In this document: positions 8,761 to 18,033 of the stretch, in pieces
How the letters are laid out: the number at the start of each line of letters is the position of its first letter
Position numbering within the stretch: position 1 is the first letter of the stretch
Assembly (NCBI GenBank): GCA_963815475.1
Contig: CAWFHD010000003.1
Span: forward strand, 434,001 to 498,000
DNA length: 64,000 nucleotides
DNA from: Sulfopaludibacter sp963815475
GTDB taxonomy: Bacteria; Acidobacteriota; Terriglobia; Bryobacterales; Bryobacteraceae
Direction of reading: 5' to 3'
Notes under the pieces: generated by a model
What the model was told of the DNA's origin: nothing
Databases searched by the model: none
The model's input: only the letters and a program-made list of their open reading frames with translations
Position numbers and translations under genes: made by a program

Positions 8761-11700
8761 ATGGCATCCGCTCAACCACCCGATCCCACCGTCTGGCCGG
8801 CGCTCACCAGACTCATCCAGGCCACATCCGTGGAAGCCGCCGCGGAGGTGGTGCTCCAGAACCCCGCGCTGCTTACGGAACAGGCAGACCAGTTTGCTTC
8901 CGTTCTGGTGGAAACCGCGTATGAACAGCCGGACCTGGACTTACGGTGGAAGGCCAATTGGGTTAAAGACTTTCTCTTTGTATGCAGGCGGCACGGGGCG
9001 AAGGATGCGGTCCGCTACTCCATGAAGATACCCGCCAATCGGATAACGCGGCTGAGCGCTCTGTGGGATCAGTTGAATGCAGCCTATCTTTCGAAATCCC
9101 AAACCGACCTGCAGCGCGGTTTGGAACTTTGCGACAAGGCTCTCGCGTTAGTTTATCGCGAGTCCGAATCGAGCCTGTGGGCCCAGTTAAAAGCGAAGCG
9201 TGGTTCCCTGCTGATTCGGATCGAGGGTCCAGGAAGAGAGGAGCGCTTTGAACAGGCGATTAGTATGTTTCTGGAGGCGGCGGCCGAGGTGGACCCAAAG
9301 ACATCGGCGCATGAGTGGGCACAATACCAGGACACGCTTGCGGTGTTCTACCTACAGCGGCCCACAGGCGCGAGGGGAGAGAACGCCGAACTGGCTATCG
9401 CAAGCTGCACACGCGCCCTCCAGGTATTTACCAGGGAAGATGACGAGGAGAATTGGGCGGACGTCATGAACAGCCTGGCGGCGGCGTACGCACAGCGAAC
9501 CGGAGGGATTGAGCAGGACAATCTGGAACTGGCCAGAACTTACTGTTTGCAAGCGCTGGAAGTAAGAACATTTGAGGCCTCCCCGAACAAGTGGGCGGAA
9601 AGCATGAGCACGCTTGGCGGCATTTTGTATCGCCGGCACACGCCGGATCGGACCCGCGACATAGAGCAGGCGATTCAGGCTTATGACTTTGCTCTTAGCG
9701 TCATTACTAAGGAAAGGGATGCGCGGCGCTGGGCCAGCATGCAGAGCTCTCTTTGCGCGATGTATTGCGATCGGATCGCCGGCGACCGTGCGCAAAACCT
9801 GGAGACGGCGATTGAGGCGGGCAACGCCGCACAGCAGGTTTTCCCACGGGCAAGGGACTCTCGAACCTGGGGAGATACTTCCCTCAATCTGGCGAGGGCT
9901 TACCTGGTGCGTAGCCAGGGAAACCGAACGGAGAACCTCCAAGAGGCGATTCGGCAGGCGAACGGCGCACGCGAGGTATTTCCGCAAGACCAGTTTCCGC
10001 GGGAATTCAAAGACGCGACCCACTACCTGGCGAAAGCCCTCCGCGATCTTCCATCGGGCGACCGCATTGCGAACCAGGAGGAAGCGATTCGTCTTCTGGA
10101 ATCTTTGAAGGCGCTGATCAGCCGGCAGGATGAGCCTGAGAGTTGGGGCGACCTGATGGACGATCTGGGTGTTGCTTACGCGGACCGCATATCGGGAGAC
10201 ATGGCGCAGAACGTCGAGACGGCGATAGAGCACTTTTCCCGTGCGCTCGAAGTCAGGACGCGCGATAAGGCCCCCATCCTCTGGGCCGGCGCCACGGACA
10301 ATCTGGCGAGCGCTTATCGTGTACGCATTGTGGGGGATCGCACGGAGAATATCGAGCGCGCCGTTACTCTCTTTCAGGATGCGCTTGAGGTGAATACGCG
10401 AGGGGCCAACGTGGAGGACTGGGCCACCGCGACCATGAATCTAGCGACCACGTACACGAACCGAGTGCGGGGCGACCGTAACGAGAATCTGGCGACGGCC
10501 ATCCGTCTTTATGGCGAGGTGCTGAGCTACCGTACTCCGGACAAATATCGGCGCGAGTGGGCCACGGCTATGATCAACCTGGCAACGGCACATAGCGACA
10601 GCGAAAGAGCCATTGGCATTTACAAACAGTTGCTGGAGGTTCTGGATGCCGCGAAGGATCCTGAGTTTTGGCCGACCGTGCAGACGAATCTGGGAAACGC
10701 GTACGCCGCGACCGAGTTCGGCAACCGTGCCGAGAACCTGGAACTGGCCATAGCCGCTTACGAGCAAGCGCTCGATGCCCGGCCTGACGAGGCCCATCAA
10801 CTTACAGCGTCCGCTGCCACTATGAATTTCGCCAGGGCTCTGGCGGAGCGGGAGAGGGGAGTCCACGCCGATAACGTTCAGCGCGCCAAGACCCTCTACC
10901 GGCAGGTATTGGATGTAGCCCGGCTGGAAACGATGCCCGAACGATACTTGCAGGTGCAGAGCCTGCTGGGGGATCTCTGTTTTGACGGGGAGACATGGGA
11001 TGAAGCCGCGACCGCCTATCGTGGAGCCCTGAAGGCAATCGAGTTCCTATTCCGGGCTGCAGCCACACCGGAAGCGCGACAATCGCACCTGCAGGAAAGC
11101 AGGAGAGTGCCGGCGCGGCTGGCGTTCGCGCTCGCCAAGTGCGGCGAATTGGAGGAGGCGCTTACTGTAGCGGAGAGCGGCCGGACTCGGATCCTGGCGG
11201 AAGCGCTGGCGCTCGATGAAGCGCCCGTGCGGGAACTGCTGCCGGCGGAACGTAAGGGATTCGAGGATGCAAGAGAGAAGATCCGCACCCTGCAAGGGTT
11301 GGCGAGGAACCTGGAAGGGCAACCGGATGTTGGCCGATTCGTTCGTGTCTCAGAGCAGTTGTCTGGCGCGTATGCGGAATTGAGAGCAGCCCTGGCCGCG
11401 ATACAGCGGCGGCTTCCGGGGTTTCTCGCTCCCGCAGGCATTCAAGAAGTGAAGGCGGCGGCAATGGCGACCCCGCTGGTGTACCTCATGGCAACACCGG
11501 CCGGGGGATTGGGCTTGATGGTGTCGCCTGACGGAACCGTCTCCGCGATCTGGCTGCCGGACCTGAAGGAAGCTGAGCTGTTTTCGAAAACGCAGGAGTA
11601 TCTGGACGCATACCTGGAGTGGCGTGAGTCGCCGCAGTCGAAAGTCGCCATCAGCACCTGGGTCACGACGCTCGATGGGACGCTGAGATGGCTGTGGGAT

Positions 11701-12498
11701 GCAGTAATGGCGGGCACCGTGGCTCAACTGGGCGCCGCCAGGTCCGCGACCCTCATCCCTACTGGACTGCTGGGCCTGTTTCCGCTGCACGCGGCCTGGA
11801 CCGCCAATCCTGCGCCGGGCGGGAACGACCGGTTGTACGCGCTGGATTTGGTCACATTCCGCTATGCTCCGAGTGCGCGGATGCTACGACGGGAGGCGCA
11901 CGCGGCAAACGAATCCATCCTGCTGGTGAGTGAGCCGGCAGCCCCCTCCGAGGCTCCGCTGGAGAATGCGCCCAACGAGATTGCCGCGGTCTCTGCCTGC
12001 TTCGAGAACCAACGAAGTCTGCGAGGCGCCGAAGCATCCAGCAAGATGGTGCTGCAACAGGCGCCCGCATACAACGTCCTCCACTTCTGTTGTCACGGTC
12101 GGGCGGATCTGCTGGAGCCCTTGAATAGCGGTCTGATGATGGCCTTCGGGCAGACGGTGAGTTTGCGCAATCTGTTGGAGATCAGGCTACCGGCCACAAG
12201 GCTGGCGGTGCTGTCAGCGTGCGAGACGGGCGTTCCAGGGACGAGACTTCCAGATGAGGTGGTCGGCCTTCCGGCGGGATTTCTGCGAGCCGGGGTGGGC
12301 GGTGTGGCCGCGTCCTTATGGGCCGTGGCGGACGAAAGCACGATGGAGTTGATGTCGAAGTTCTATGCATTGTGGCGCCAGCAGAAGTTGGAGCCCGCCG
12401 AAGCGTTGTGCTGCGCTCAGCAAGCCGTTCGGGACTCTGGAACGGGCCGGTTCCAACATCCTTTCTTTTGGGCGGCGTTCACGTACACGGGTCGTTAG
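8761..12498 (+). CDS. TPR-CHAT caspase-like protease protein
   Basis: A 1245-aa protein; the ATG is preceded by CAGGAG. Residues about 70-740 contain roughly a dozen TPR-like repeats with a period near 51-52 residues. The recurring pattern is GDRxENLExAIxxYxxAL followed by WAxxxxNLAxAY. The C-terminal part (about 900-1245) is a CHAT domain with the His of HFCCHG at 1112 and the Cys of SACETG at 1154. These are the expected catalytic pair of a separase/caspase-like cysteine protease. It ends with the usual FFWAAFTYTG strand. There is no signal peptide, so it is cytosolic. In other bacteria TPR-CHAT proteins act as triggered proteases, for example on pore-forming targets or inside CRISPR effectors. 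Here the downstream genes encode a membrane protein and a secreted protein. The substrate and trigger are unknown. Confidence 0.92.
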   Translation: MASAQPPDPTVWPALTRLIQATSVEAAAEVVLQNPALLTEQADQFASVLVETAYEQPDLDLRWKANWVKDFLFVCRRHGAKDAVRYSMKIPANRITRLSALWDQLNAAYLSKSQTDLQRGLELCDKALALVYRESESSLWAQLKAKRGSLLIRIEGPGREERFEQAISMFLEAAAEVDPKTSAHEWAQYQDTLAVFYLQRPTGARGENAELAIASCTRALQVFTREDDEENWADVMNSLAAAYAQRTGGIEQDNLELARTYCLQALEVRTFEASPNKWAESMSTLGGILYRRHTPDRTRDIEQAIQAYDFALSVITKERDARRWASMQSSLCAMYCDRIAGDRAQNLETAIEAGNAAQQVFPRARDSRTWGDTSLNLARAYLVRSQGNRTENLQEAIRQANGAREVFPQDQFPREFKDATHYLAKALRDLPSGDRIANQEEAIRLLESLKALISRQDEPESWGDLMDDLGVAYADRISGDMAQNVETAIEHFSRALEVRTRDKAPILWAGATDNLASAYRVRIVGDRTENIERAVTLFQDALEVNTRGANVEDWATATMNLATTYTNRVRGDRNENLATAIRLYGEVLSYRTPDKYRREWATAMINLATAHSDSERAIGIYKQLLEVLDAAKDPEFWPTVQTNLGNAYAATEFGNRAENLELAIAAYEQALDARPDEAHQLTASAATMNFARALAERERGVHADNVQRAKTLYRQVLDVARLETMPERYLQVQSLLGDLCFDGETWDEAATAYRGALKAIEFLFRAAATPEARQSHLQESRRVPARLAFALAKCGELEEALTVAESGRTRILAEALALDEAPVRELLPAERKGFEDAREKIRTLQGLARNLEGQPDVGRFVRVSEQLSGAYAELRAALAAIQRRLPGFLAPAGIQEVKAAAMATPLVYLMATPAGGLGLMVSPDGTVSAIWLPDLKEAELFSKTQEYLDAYLEWRESPQSKVAISTWVTTLDGTLRWLWDAVMAGTVAQLGAARSATLIPTGLLGLFPLHAAWTANPAPGGNDRLYALDLVTFRYAPSARMLRREAHAANESILLVSEPAAPSEAPLENAPNEIAAVSACFENQRSLRGAEASSKMVLQQAPAYNVLHFCCHGRADLLEPLNSGLMMAFGQTVSLRNLLEIRLPATRLAVLSACETGVPGTRLPDEVVGLPAGFLRAGVGGVAASLWAVADESTMELMSKFYALWRQQKLEPAEALCCAQQAVRDSGTGRFQHPFFWAAFTYTGR

Positions 12499-12691
12499 CG
12501 GAAGAATGGGGGGAGAGACGATGGGACGGACATTATGATGGCGGTCGCGCACTTATCTCCACCGACGCGGCTTCGTCTTTGTTTCGGATCATCAGGTATA
12601 GAGATTGTCATTGCGCCAGGAAGACTCTCGACGCTCTGGAATTCGGCCTCGAAGCCGCGTAGAATGTCAGAGTCGGAAGTCTGCCGTTTGA

Positions 12692-13186
12692 ATGAACTCA
12701 ATCAAGCGAATGCCCGGGCGATCCACAATTGTTAGCATCGGCTTTTACACCGGTCTGGTCGTGCTCGCGCTAGTTGTCTGGCAACTCACAGAGTATATCG
12801 ACAACAGGCCTTATTCTGTGCCGCCGCCCGATGATGCGGCGGCATTAAGCAAAGCCGAGGACGCATACGCAGCCGTAGGTAACCTGCTTACTACGCTGGC
12901 CACTGGGCTGCTTGCAGCTTTGGGCCTGTTCCTGACAAGCGCGCAAAAGCAGCGCGACCTGGCGGGAGAACTTTGGCCGGCTGCTTTGAGCGCTCTGTGC
13001 GTGTGCCTCTCCATATATTTTGGATATATTTCTTCGCAAAACGTCGGATGGGCTATCGAGTATTCAATTCCCACCCTCGACCTGCCAAAGATCCAATGGC
13101 CGAGGGAACTGCAATTCTACGCGCTTTTGTTAGGCGTCTTCTTCTTCGCAGACTTTGTAAGGCGAGACCGGACCAAGGTGGACTAG
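12692..13186 (+). CDS. Small multi-TM membrane protein next to CHAT protease
   Basis: A 164-aa protein with hydrophobic segments at about residues 16-34, 62-82, 94-114 and 140-156, the last near FYALLLGVFFFADF. A polar loop rich in Pro/Asp/Ala (PPPDDAAALSKAEDAY) lies between TM1 and TM2. I know no named family. It lies 193 bp after the CHAT gene and 1 bp before the next gene, so it is probably co-transcribed with the latter. As a membrane neighbour of a protease it could be an effector, an anchor or a target, but this is context only. The start is ATG 12692, with an alternative ATG at 12713. Confidence 0.75.
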   Translation: MNSIKRMPGRSTIVSIGFYTGLVVLALVVWQLTEYIDNRPYSVPPPDDAAALSKAEDAYAAVGNLLTTLATGLLAALGLFLTSAQKQRDLAGELWPAALSALCVCLSIYFGYISSQNVGWAIEYSIPTLDLPKIQWPRELQFYALLLGVFFFADFVRRDRTKVD

Positions 13187-13187
13187 C

Positions 13188-13523
13188 ATGAAAGCTCGAC
13201 GAATGCTTCCGGCGCCCGAAACTCTCTTGTATCTCCTCCTCTTGTTTCCGGGGTCCCTGTCGTCCCAGAGGCCCGCGGCGCCGGGCAAGTTATCCGTCAC
13301 ATCCACACCGCCTGGCGGGAAAATAACGATCGACAAGCAGCCCATGGGTAAAGATACAGACTTCACCTTCGTCGTCTCTCCAGGCGACCACTACGTGTCG
13401 GTGAGAAACCCAAGTATGCCGAAGTGCGCGAATCCCGCGAAAGTGTCGGTTATTTCTGGTTCCACAATCTCGATCAATTGCAGTGTGACTGGATGGAGTG
13501 CTCCGGCACAGGTGAAGAAGTAG
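13188..13523 (+). CDS. Secreted PEGA-like domain protein
   Basis: A 111-aa protein starting one base after the stop of the membrane gene, indicating tight coupling. A signal peptide covers about residues 10-26 (LLYLLLLFPGSLSS). The mature part resembles a PEGA surface domain: KLSVTSTPPGGKITIDKQPM, then FVVSPGDHYVSV. PEGA domains are short beta modules in exported or surface proteins, often of unknown ligand. Two cysteines (CANPAK and NCSV) may form a disulfide. It appears to be the last gene of the CHAT cluster. Confidence 0.72.
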   Translation: MKARRMLPAPETLLYLLLLFPGSLSSQRPAAPGKLSVTSTPPGGKITIDKQPMGKDTDFTFVVSPGDHYVSVRNPSMPKCANPAKVSVISGSTISINCSVTGWSAPAQVKK

Positions 13524-13535
13524 ATCACCTGCCTC

Positions 13536-13715
13536 CTATTGGGCGCCCAAAACGGTGGTCACGCGCACGAAGTCGATATTCTCCAGGAGTCCGTCCATAG
13601 GCCGTGGGTCGTACCCTCTGGAAGAATCGGCCAGAATCAATTCCTGGCGGAACGGGAATGGGCCGCGGCGGCGAAGTAGAATCACCGGAGTCTGGCTGCC
13701 GGTGTACTCGCTACC
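13536..13715 (-). pseudogene. Truncated C-terminal gene remnant
   Basis: The minus strand carries about 60 codons ending at TAG (13536) that look coding, such as SQTPVILLRRRGPFPFRQEL and RPMDGLLENIDFVRVTTVLG. Third positions are about 70% GC by my count. Upstream of about 13715 the same frame is only the antisense shadow of the DUF1624 gene. It therefore looks like the 3' end of a gene whose 5' part was lost when the present neighbour took its place. No family recognised. Confidence 0.4.
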
Positions 13716-13722
13716 ATAGAAG

Positions 13723-14796
13723 TTGCGGAAGGAAGCCAAATCGCGCGTGGAATCGGTCGACGCCGTGCGCGGTCTCGTCATGATCATCATGGCGCTCGAC
13801 CACGTCCGCGACTTCTTCCACGCCGGCGCTACATCTTTCTCGCCAGAGGATTTGACCCGCACCACCACGGCGCTTTTCCTGACTCGCTGGATCACCCATA
13901 TTTGCGCCCCGGTCTTCATGCTCACGGCGGGTCTCGGCGCGTTTTATTGGCTGCAGCGCGGCCACAGCAAACCGGAACTGACGGAGTTCCTGGTGAAGCG
14001 CGGATTGTGGCTGGTCCTGCTGGAAGTGACGTACCTCCACTTCGACCCCTTTCTGCTGACTGTGCTCTGGGCGCTCGGCTGGTCGATGGTCGCCCTTGGT
14101 ATTTTGGCGTATCTTCCGTTTCGGATGCTGGCCGGATTCAGCATCGCCGTGATCGCGCTGCACAATCTACTGGACTCCGTGCCCTCCACCGGATGGCTCT
14201 GGACGATCCTGCACCGCCCAGGCGTCATCTATAGAGGTCCACCAATGATCCGGGTGGCATATCCGCTAGTGCCCTGGATTGCGGTGATGGCGGCCGGCTT
14301 CTGCTTCGGGCGGATCATGCAACTTGACCCGCCGGTTCGACGCCGCTGGCTGGTATGTCTGGGATCAACCCTCACCCTCGCCTTCATCGCCATCCGCGCC
14401 ATCAACGCTTATGGCGACCCTGCGCCCTGGTCGGCCGATATTCCCGGGACGGTAGTGCTTTCCTTCCTGAAGTGCACCAAGTATCCGCCATCGCTCGATT
14501 TCCTATTAATGACCCTGGGGCCCGCGATGCTGCTGCTGGCCTGGTTCGAGCGGTTGCAATTCGCGCCAACGAACCCGCTCATGGTCTTCGGACGCGTGCC
14601 GCTTTTCTATTTTCTGGCTCATTTTCTCTTGGCGCATGTGGTGGCGGTGGCTCTTCAGCATCTGGGTGGACACGGCTACAGCCTGGGCGCGGTTTACCTG
14701 TTCTGGATCGGCGTGGTAGCGGTGCTGTATCCGGTGTGCCTCTGGTATGGACGCCTGAAGAAACGCCGCAAGGACTGGTGGCTCAGCTATCTCTAA
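13723..14796 (+). CDS. DUF1624/heparan-N-acetyltransferase-like membrane protein
   Basis: A 357-aa polytopic membrane protein of about ten hydrophobic segments. The N-terminal motif SVDAVRGLVMIIMALDHVRD is the hallmark of DUF1624 (HGSNAT catalytic-type) proteins, in which the His of the DH pair is the proposed acyl carrier. Later segments LFYFLAHFLLAHVVAVAL and the basic C-terminus fit the family. The TTG at 13723 directly follows an in-frame TAG (13717). The GTG at 13747, with AAGGAA upstream, is an equally good start and leaves the motif intact. It is followed after 13 bp by an aldo/keto reductase, which suggests an operon. The substrate is not known. Confidence 0.85.
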   Translation: MRKEAKSRVESVDAVRGLVMIIMALDHVRDFFHAGATSFSPEDLTRTTTALFLTRWITHICAPVFMLTAGLGAFYWLQRGHSKPELTEFLVKRGLWLVLLEVTYLHFDPFLLTVLWALGWSMVALGILAYLPFRMLAGFSIAVIALHNLLDSVPSTGWLWTILHRPGVIYRGPPMIRVAYPLVPWIAVMAAGFCFGRIMQLDPPVRRRWLVCLGSTLTLAFIAIRAINAYGDPAPWSADIPGTVVLSFLKCTKYPPSLDFLLMTLGPAMLLLAWFERLQFAPTNPLMVFGRVPLFYFLAHFLLAHVVAVALQHLGGHGYSLGAVYLFWIGVVAVLYPVCLWYGRLKKRRKDWWLSYL

Positions 14797-14809
14797 AGAA
14801 GGAGCGCGC

Positions 14810-15661
14810 ATGACGAATCGCGTATTCGGCTGGACCGGCGTGCACGTGCCGGTCATAGGCCAGGGCACGTGGATGATTGAGGGCGAGCGAGACAAGGAAC
14901 AGCGCGCCGTGGACGCCTTGCGCGCGAGCATGGAACTGGGCCTCACCCACATCGATACGGCCGAGATGTATGGCGACGGCCGGGCGGAAGAACTGGTGGG
15001 GCAAGCCATCGCCGGCCGGCGCGGCGAGGTGTTTCTGACAAGCAAGGTTCTGCCATCCAACGCCAGCTACGATGGCACGCTACGCGCTTGCGAGCAGTCC
15101 CTTGCGCGGCTAGGCACGAACTATCTCGATCTTTACCTGCTGCACTGGGAGGGCCACTATCCCCTCGCGGACACGATGCGCGCCATGGAGCGGCTCATCG
15201 ACGAGAAGCAAATTCGTTTCGCCGGCGTCAGCAATTTCGACGTGCCGCACACGGAGGCTGCCCAAGACGCGCTGCGGCACCATAAACTGGCGGCCAACCA
15301 GGTGCTCTATCATCTAAAGGAGCGCGGCATCGAACGCAACCTGATTCCGCACTGCCAGCGAAACGACATTGCGATCGTCGCCTACTCGCCGTTCGGACAT
15401 GAGGCGCTCCCGCGGCCCGGTTCGGCGGGAGGCAAGGTGCTGGAAGCGGTCGCCCAGCGCAACAGTCGCACCGTCCGCCAGGTGATCCTGAATTTCCTCA
15501 CCCGCCTCGATGGCACGTTCACCATTCCGAAATCGTCGAGCGTTGAACATACTCGCGAGAACGCCGGCGGCGCCGGCTGGACGCTGTCGCCGGACGATCT
15601 CGAAGCCATCGACCACGCCTTCCCCGCCCCCACCCGCGACGTCCCGTTGGGCATGATTTGA
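14810..15661 (+). CDS. Aldo/keto reductase
   Basis: A 283-aa cytosolic NAD(P)H-dependent oxidoreductase with a TIM-barrel fold. The catalytic tetrad is visible as Asp49 and Tyr54 (HIDTAEMYGDG), Lys79 (FLTSKVLP) and His112 (LLHWEG). The cofactor-binding end contains TIPKSSSVEHTREN, the conserved IPKS segment that contacts the NADPH phosphate. The ATG follows AAGGAGCGCGC, a good ribosome site, 13 bp after the DUF1624 gene. Substrates are probably small aldehydes or ketones; the exact one cannot be told. It converges on 15686-16996. Confidence 0.95.
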   Translation: MTNRVFGWTGVHVPVIGQGTWMIEGERDKEQRAVDALRASMELGLTHIDTAEMYGDGRAEELVGQAIAGRRGEVFLTSKVLPSNASYDGTLRACEQSLARLGTNYLDLYLLHWEGHYPLADTMRAMERLIDEKQIRFAGVSNFDVPHTEAAQDALRHHKLAANQVLYHLKERGIERNLIPHCQRNDIAIVAYSPFGHEALPRPGSAGGKVLEAVAQRNSRTVRQVILNFLTRLDGTFTIPKSSSVEHTRENAGGAGWTLSPDDLEAIDHAFPAPTRDVPLGMI

Positions 15662-15685
15662 TGTCGCGAGGCCGCCAGCCCTGCG

Positions 15686-16996
15686 CTACACGAACTTGTA
15701 TTCTCCCGGCACAGGCAGCGGGGTGGGATCGGTCTTCACGTCGTAGCCGAATGCCGCCGGCATCAGATCCTGCTTCGAGCTCAGGATTTGGTCCCACGTG
15801 ATCGCCATTCCCGAATAGGCCGATTCGCGCGCCATGATGCAGGTGAGAGTGCTCTCCGCGATGGGAATCGACTGATTGATGTAGGCGCGGCGTCCCAGGA
15901 TGCTGTCGACCATATCGATGTGCTCCTGCACGTAGGCGCTGATGCCTTTGGCGCCGAGATCGACTCCCGTGCTGCGCCCTTTCGTTCCCACAATCAGGTC
16001 ATTGACGCTGTTATACACGCCCTTGGGATATTGGCGGCAGGTGCTGCTCATATGGACGCCGTTGGGGTAGGTGAAGTCGGACGACATGTGGTCGAAGATG
16101 TTGCCGTAGATCGCGGCGCGCGGCCGCCACGCCGCTCCACCCGACGCCACCACTCGCTCCGGGTGACCGCCCATCACCCAGTTCATGAAATCGATGTTGT
16201 GGAAGTGTTGCTCCACAATCTGATCGCCGCACAGCCACAGGAACGAATACCAGTTTCGATGCTCCCACTCCATGTCGCCCCACTTGGCATCGCGCGCCTG
16301 CGCATGGAAAACGGGCCCGCTGAGATAATTCGCGTAGAGCGCCACGATATCGCCGATGGCGCCTTCGTGGATCCGCTGCACACTCTCCGCATAGGGCTTG
16401 TCTTCGTGGCGTTGGGCGCCGGACATCACGGTCAGTTTCTTCTCGGCGGCTTTGCGGCCGGCGGCCATAAAGCGTCGAACGCCGGTGGGATCGGTTCCGA
16501 TCGGCTTCTCAGTGAATACGTGCTTCCCCGCTTCCACCGCTGCCTCGAAGTGAATCGGTCGATATCCGGGAGGCGTGGTGAGCATCACAATATCGACGTC
16601 GGACTTCACCAGCTTCTGATAGGCATCGAACCCGACGAAATGGGCGTCGGGCTTCACCTGGATTCGCGGCACGATGGAACTCACCAGTTCCTGGGCGTTC
16701 ATCTGCTTTGGAGCGCCATCGCGCTCCACCACGATGCCGGCATGGCGGCTGACGAATTTGGGATCGCGCAGGTTGGACAGAGCCCCTTCCAGGTGATCCT
16801 CGAAGACGTCCGCCATGGCCGTCAGTTCCACGTTCTCGGCGCCGGTGAGCAGATCGACTACCGCCTGTGTGCCGCGGCCGCCGCAGCCCACTATGCCGGC
16901 GCGCAACTTCTCCTTGCCTGCGCCGCGCACCAAGTGAGGTTTGAGGATGGTGAAGGCGGAGGCGCCTGCCAGGAGTGCTCTTCGAGTAACAGTCAT
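15686..16996 (-). CDS. Gfo/Idh/MocA family oxidoreductase with Tat-type leader
   Basis: I chose the ATG at 16996 because AAGGAG lies 9 nt upstream; a longer frame to 17032 is open but has no such site. The 436-aa product begins MTVTRRALLAGASAF, a twin-arginine leader. Residues 33-42 hold the Rossmann motif GIVGCGGRG. The dinucleotide-proximal EKP signature is at 163-165 (HVFTEKPIGTDP). The C-terminal part has the family's beta-sheet domain (PNGVHMSSTCRQYPKG). Members act on sugars or inositols with NAD(P), and Tat-exported versions are abundant in Acidobacteria and Planctomycetes. The natural substrate is unknown. Confidence 0.93.
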   Translation of the reverse strand: MTVTRRALLAGASAFTILKPHLVRGAGKEKLRAGIVGCGGRGTQAVVDLLTGAENVELTAMADVFEDHLEGALSNLRDPKFVSRHAGIVVERDGAPKQMNAQELVSSIVPRIQVKPDAHFVGFDAYQKLVKSDVDIVMLTTPPGYRPIHFEAAVEAGKHVFTEKPIGTDPTGVRRFMAAGRKAAEKKLTVMSGAQRHEDKPYAESVQRIHEGAIGDIVALYANYLSGPVFHAQARDAKWGDMEWEHRNWYSFLWLCGDQIVEQHFHNIDFMNWVMGGHPERVVASGGAAWRPRAAIYGNIFDHMSSDFTYPNGVHMSSTCRQYPKGVYNSVNDLIVGTKGRSTGVDLGAKGISAYVQEHIDMVDSILGRRAYINQSIPIAESTLTCIMARESAYSGMAITWDQILSSKQDLMPAAFGYDVKTDPTPLPVPGEYKFV

Positions 16997-17097
16997 GCTG
17001 CCATTCTCCTTGGGCCGCCGCGCGCACAACACACGGCCGTCCCGGTTTCAGACACTATCACACAGCCGGCGCGGACGCATCCGAGTGGGTGGAAGGA

Positions 17098-17967
17098 TCA
17101 GGCGAAGACCGTCTGGCGATAGGCGCGAGGGCTGATGCCAAACTCGCCCCGGAATGCCCGGTTGAAGTTGGAGACGTCACCAAATCCGCAATCGAGCGCG
17201 ATCTCGAGGATGCTCGCCGACTCGGTGCGGATCCGGATGGCCGCCCGCCGCAACCGCATGCGGAGCAGATACTGATGGGGAGTGGCGCCAGCGACGCTCT
17301 CGAAGGTCCGCAGGAAATGGTAGGGGCTGAGCCGGACCTCCCGTGCCAGGCTACCGAGATTGTGACGCTCTTCGGGATGCGCCTCCAGCATCCTCACCAC
17401 CCGACTGACTCGCGCGACATCCCCGGGCTGCTGCGAGACGGGTTTGGGGCCGACGCCGCGATCCAATTGCACGGCATGCGCTGCCAGGCGGATGGCGAAT
17501 TCCTCCCACGAGGTCTCTTCCCGCCCGGCGAGAACCGTGGACGCACGCGCGATCAGCGGTGACAGCACCCGAATGGGCGGCAGTCGCAGCGCCTGAAAGC
17601 CTGTGACCGAGCGTCCACCGCCCGCATCGGCCACCAGGCGGTCGAAAAAGCCCGGCTCGAACGCAAACGAGACACATCTGTCTCCGGTCCCGTGTTCATG
17701 GCCGCACTCGAATGACTGGCCCGTATTCCCCAGCAGCACCGATCCAGGCGTCATCAACGCGAGGCCGTTCGCCGACCGGTACTGAAAGGCGCCCGAGACC
17801 ACAATTGCGATGGCGGGCTGCGAGTGTTTCTCTTCGAACGGACGGGTAGAGGGGCCGGACGTGCACACCACGTCGGACACTCTCCAACCTTCGCCCCGAG
17901 CCAACTCGGCCACTTTCGGTGGTCCCGAATCTACCGCAATTTTCGCCAAGAATTCCCTCCCTGCCAA
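17098..17967 (-). CDS. AraC-family transcriptional regulator
   Basis: A 289-aa protein. The N-terminal half (about residues 25-150) looks like a cupin-type sensing domain (MTPGSVLLGNTGQSFECGHEH). The C-terminal 100 residues hold the two helix-turn-helix units of AraC: LGSLAREVRLSPYHFLRTFE and LEIALDCGFGDVSNFNRAFR. The end GISPRAYRQ is typical. It lies about 100 bp upstream of the Gfo/Idh/MocA gene on the same strand and may regulate it, or the divergent DinB gene 66 bp away. Neither is proven by the sequence. Confidence 0.93.
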   Translation of the reverse strand: MAGREFLAKIAVDSGPPKVAELARGEGWRVSDVVCTSGPSTRPFEEKHSQPAIAIVVSGAFQYRSANGLALMTPGSVLLGNTGQSFECGHEHGTGDRCVSFAFEPGFFDRLVADAGGGRSVTGFQALRLPPIRVLSPLIARASTVLAGREETSWEEFAIRLAAHAVQLDRGVGPKPVSQQPGDVARVSRVVRMLEAHPEERHNLGSLAREVRLSPYHFLRTFESVAGATPHQYLLRMRLRRAAIRIRTESASILEIALDCGFGDVSNFNRAFRGEFGISPRAYRQTVFA

Positions 17968-18033
17968 GCCTTATAACCAGGATAGTGCCGGCGAACCCGG
18001 CCTTCCAAATTAGATGATGAGGAGCTCAATTCA

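Noticed and set aside
8761..12498. Type III-E CRISPR (Craspase) association of the TPR-CHAT gene
   Set aside because: No Cas7/Cas11-like fusion, no CRISPR repeats and no other cas gene anywhere in the window.
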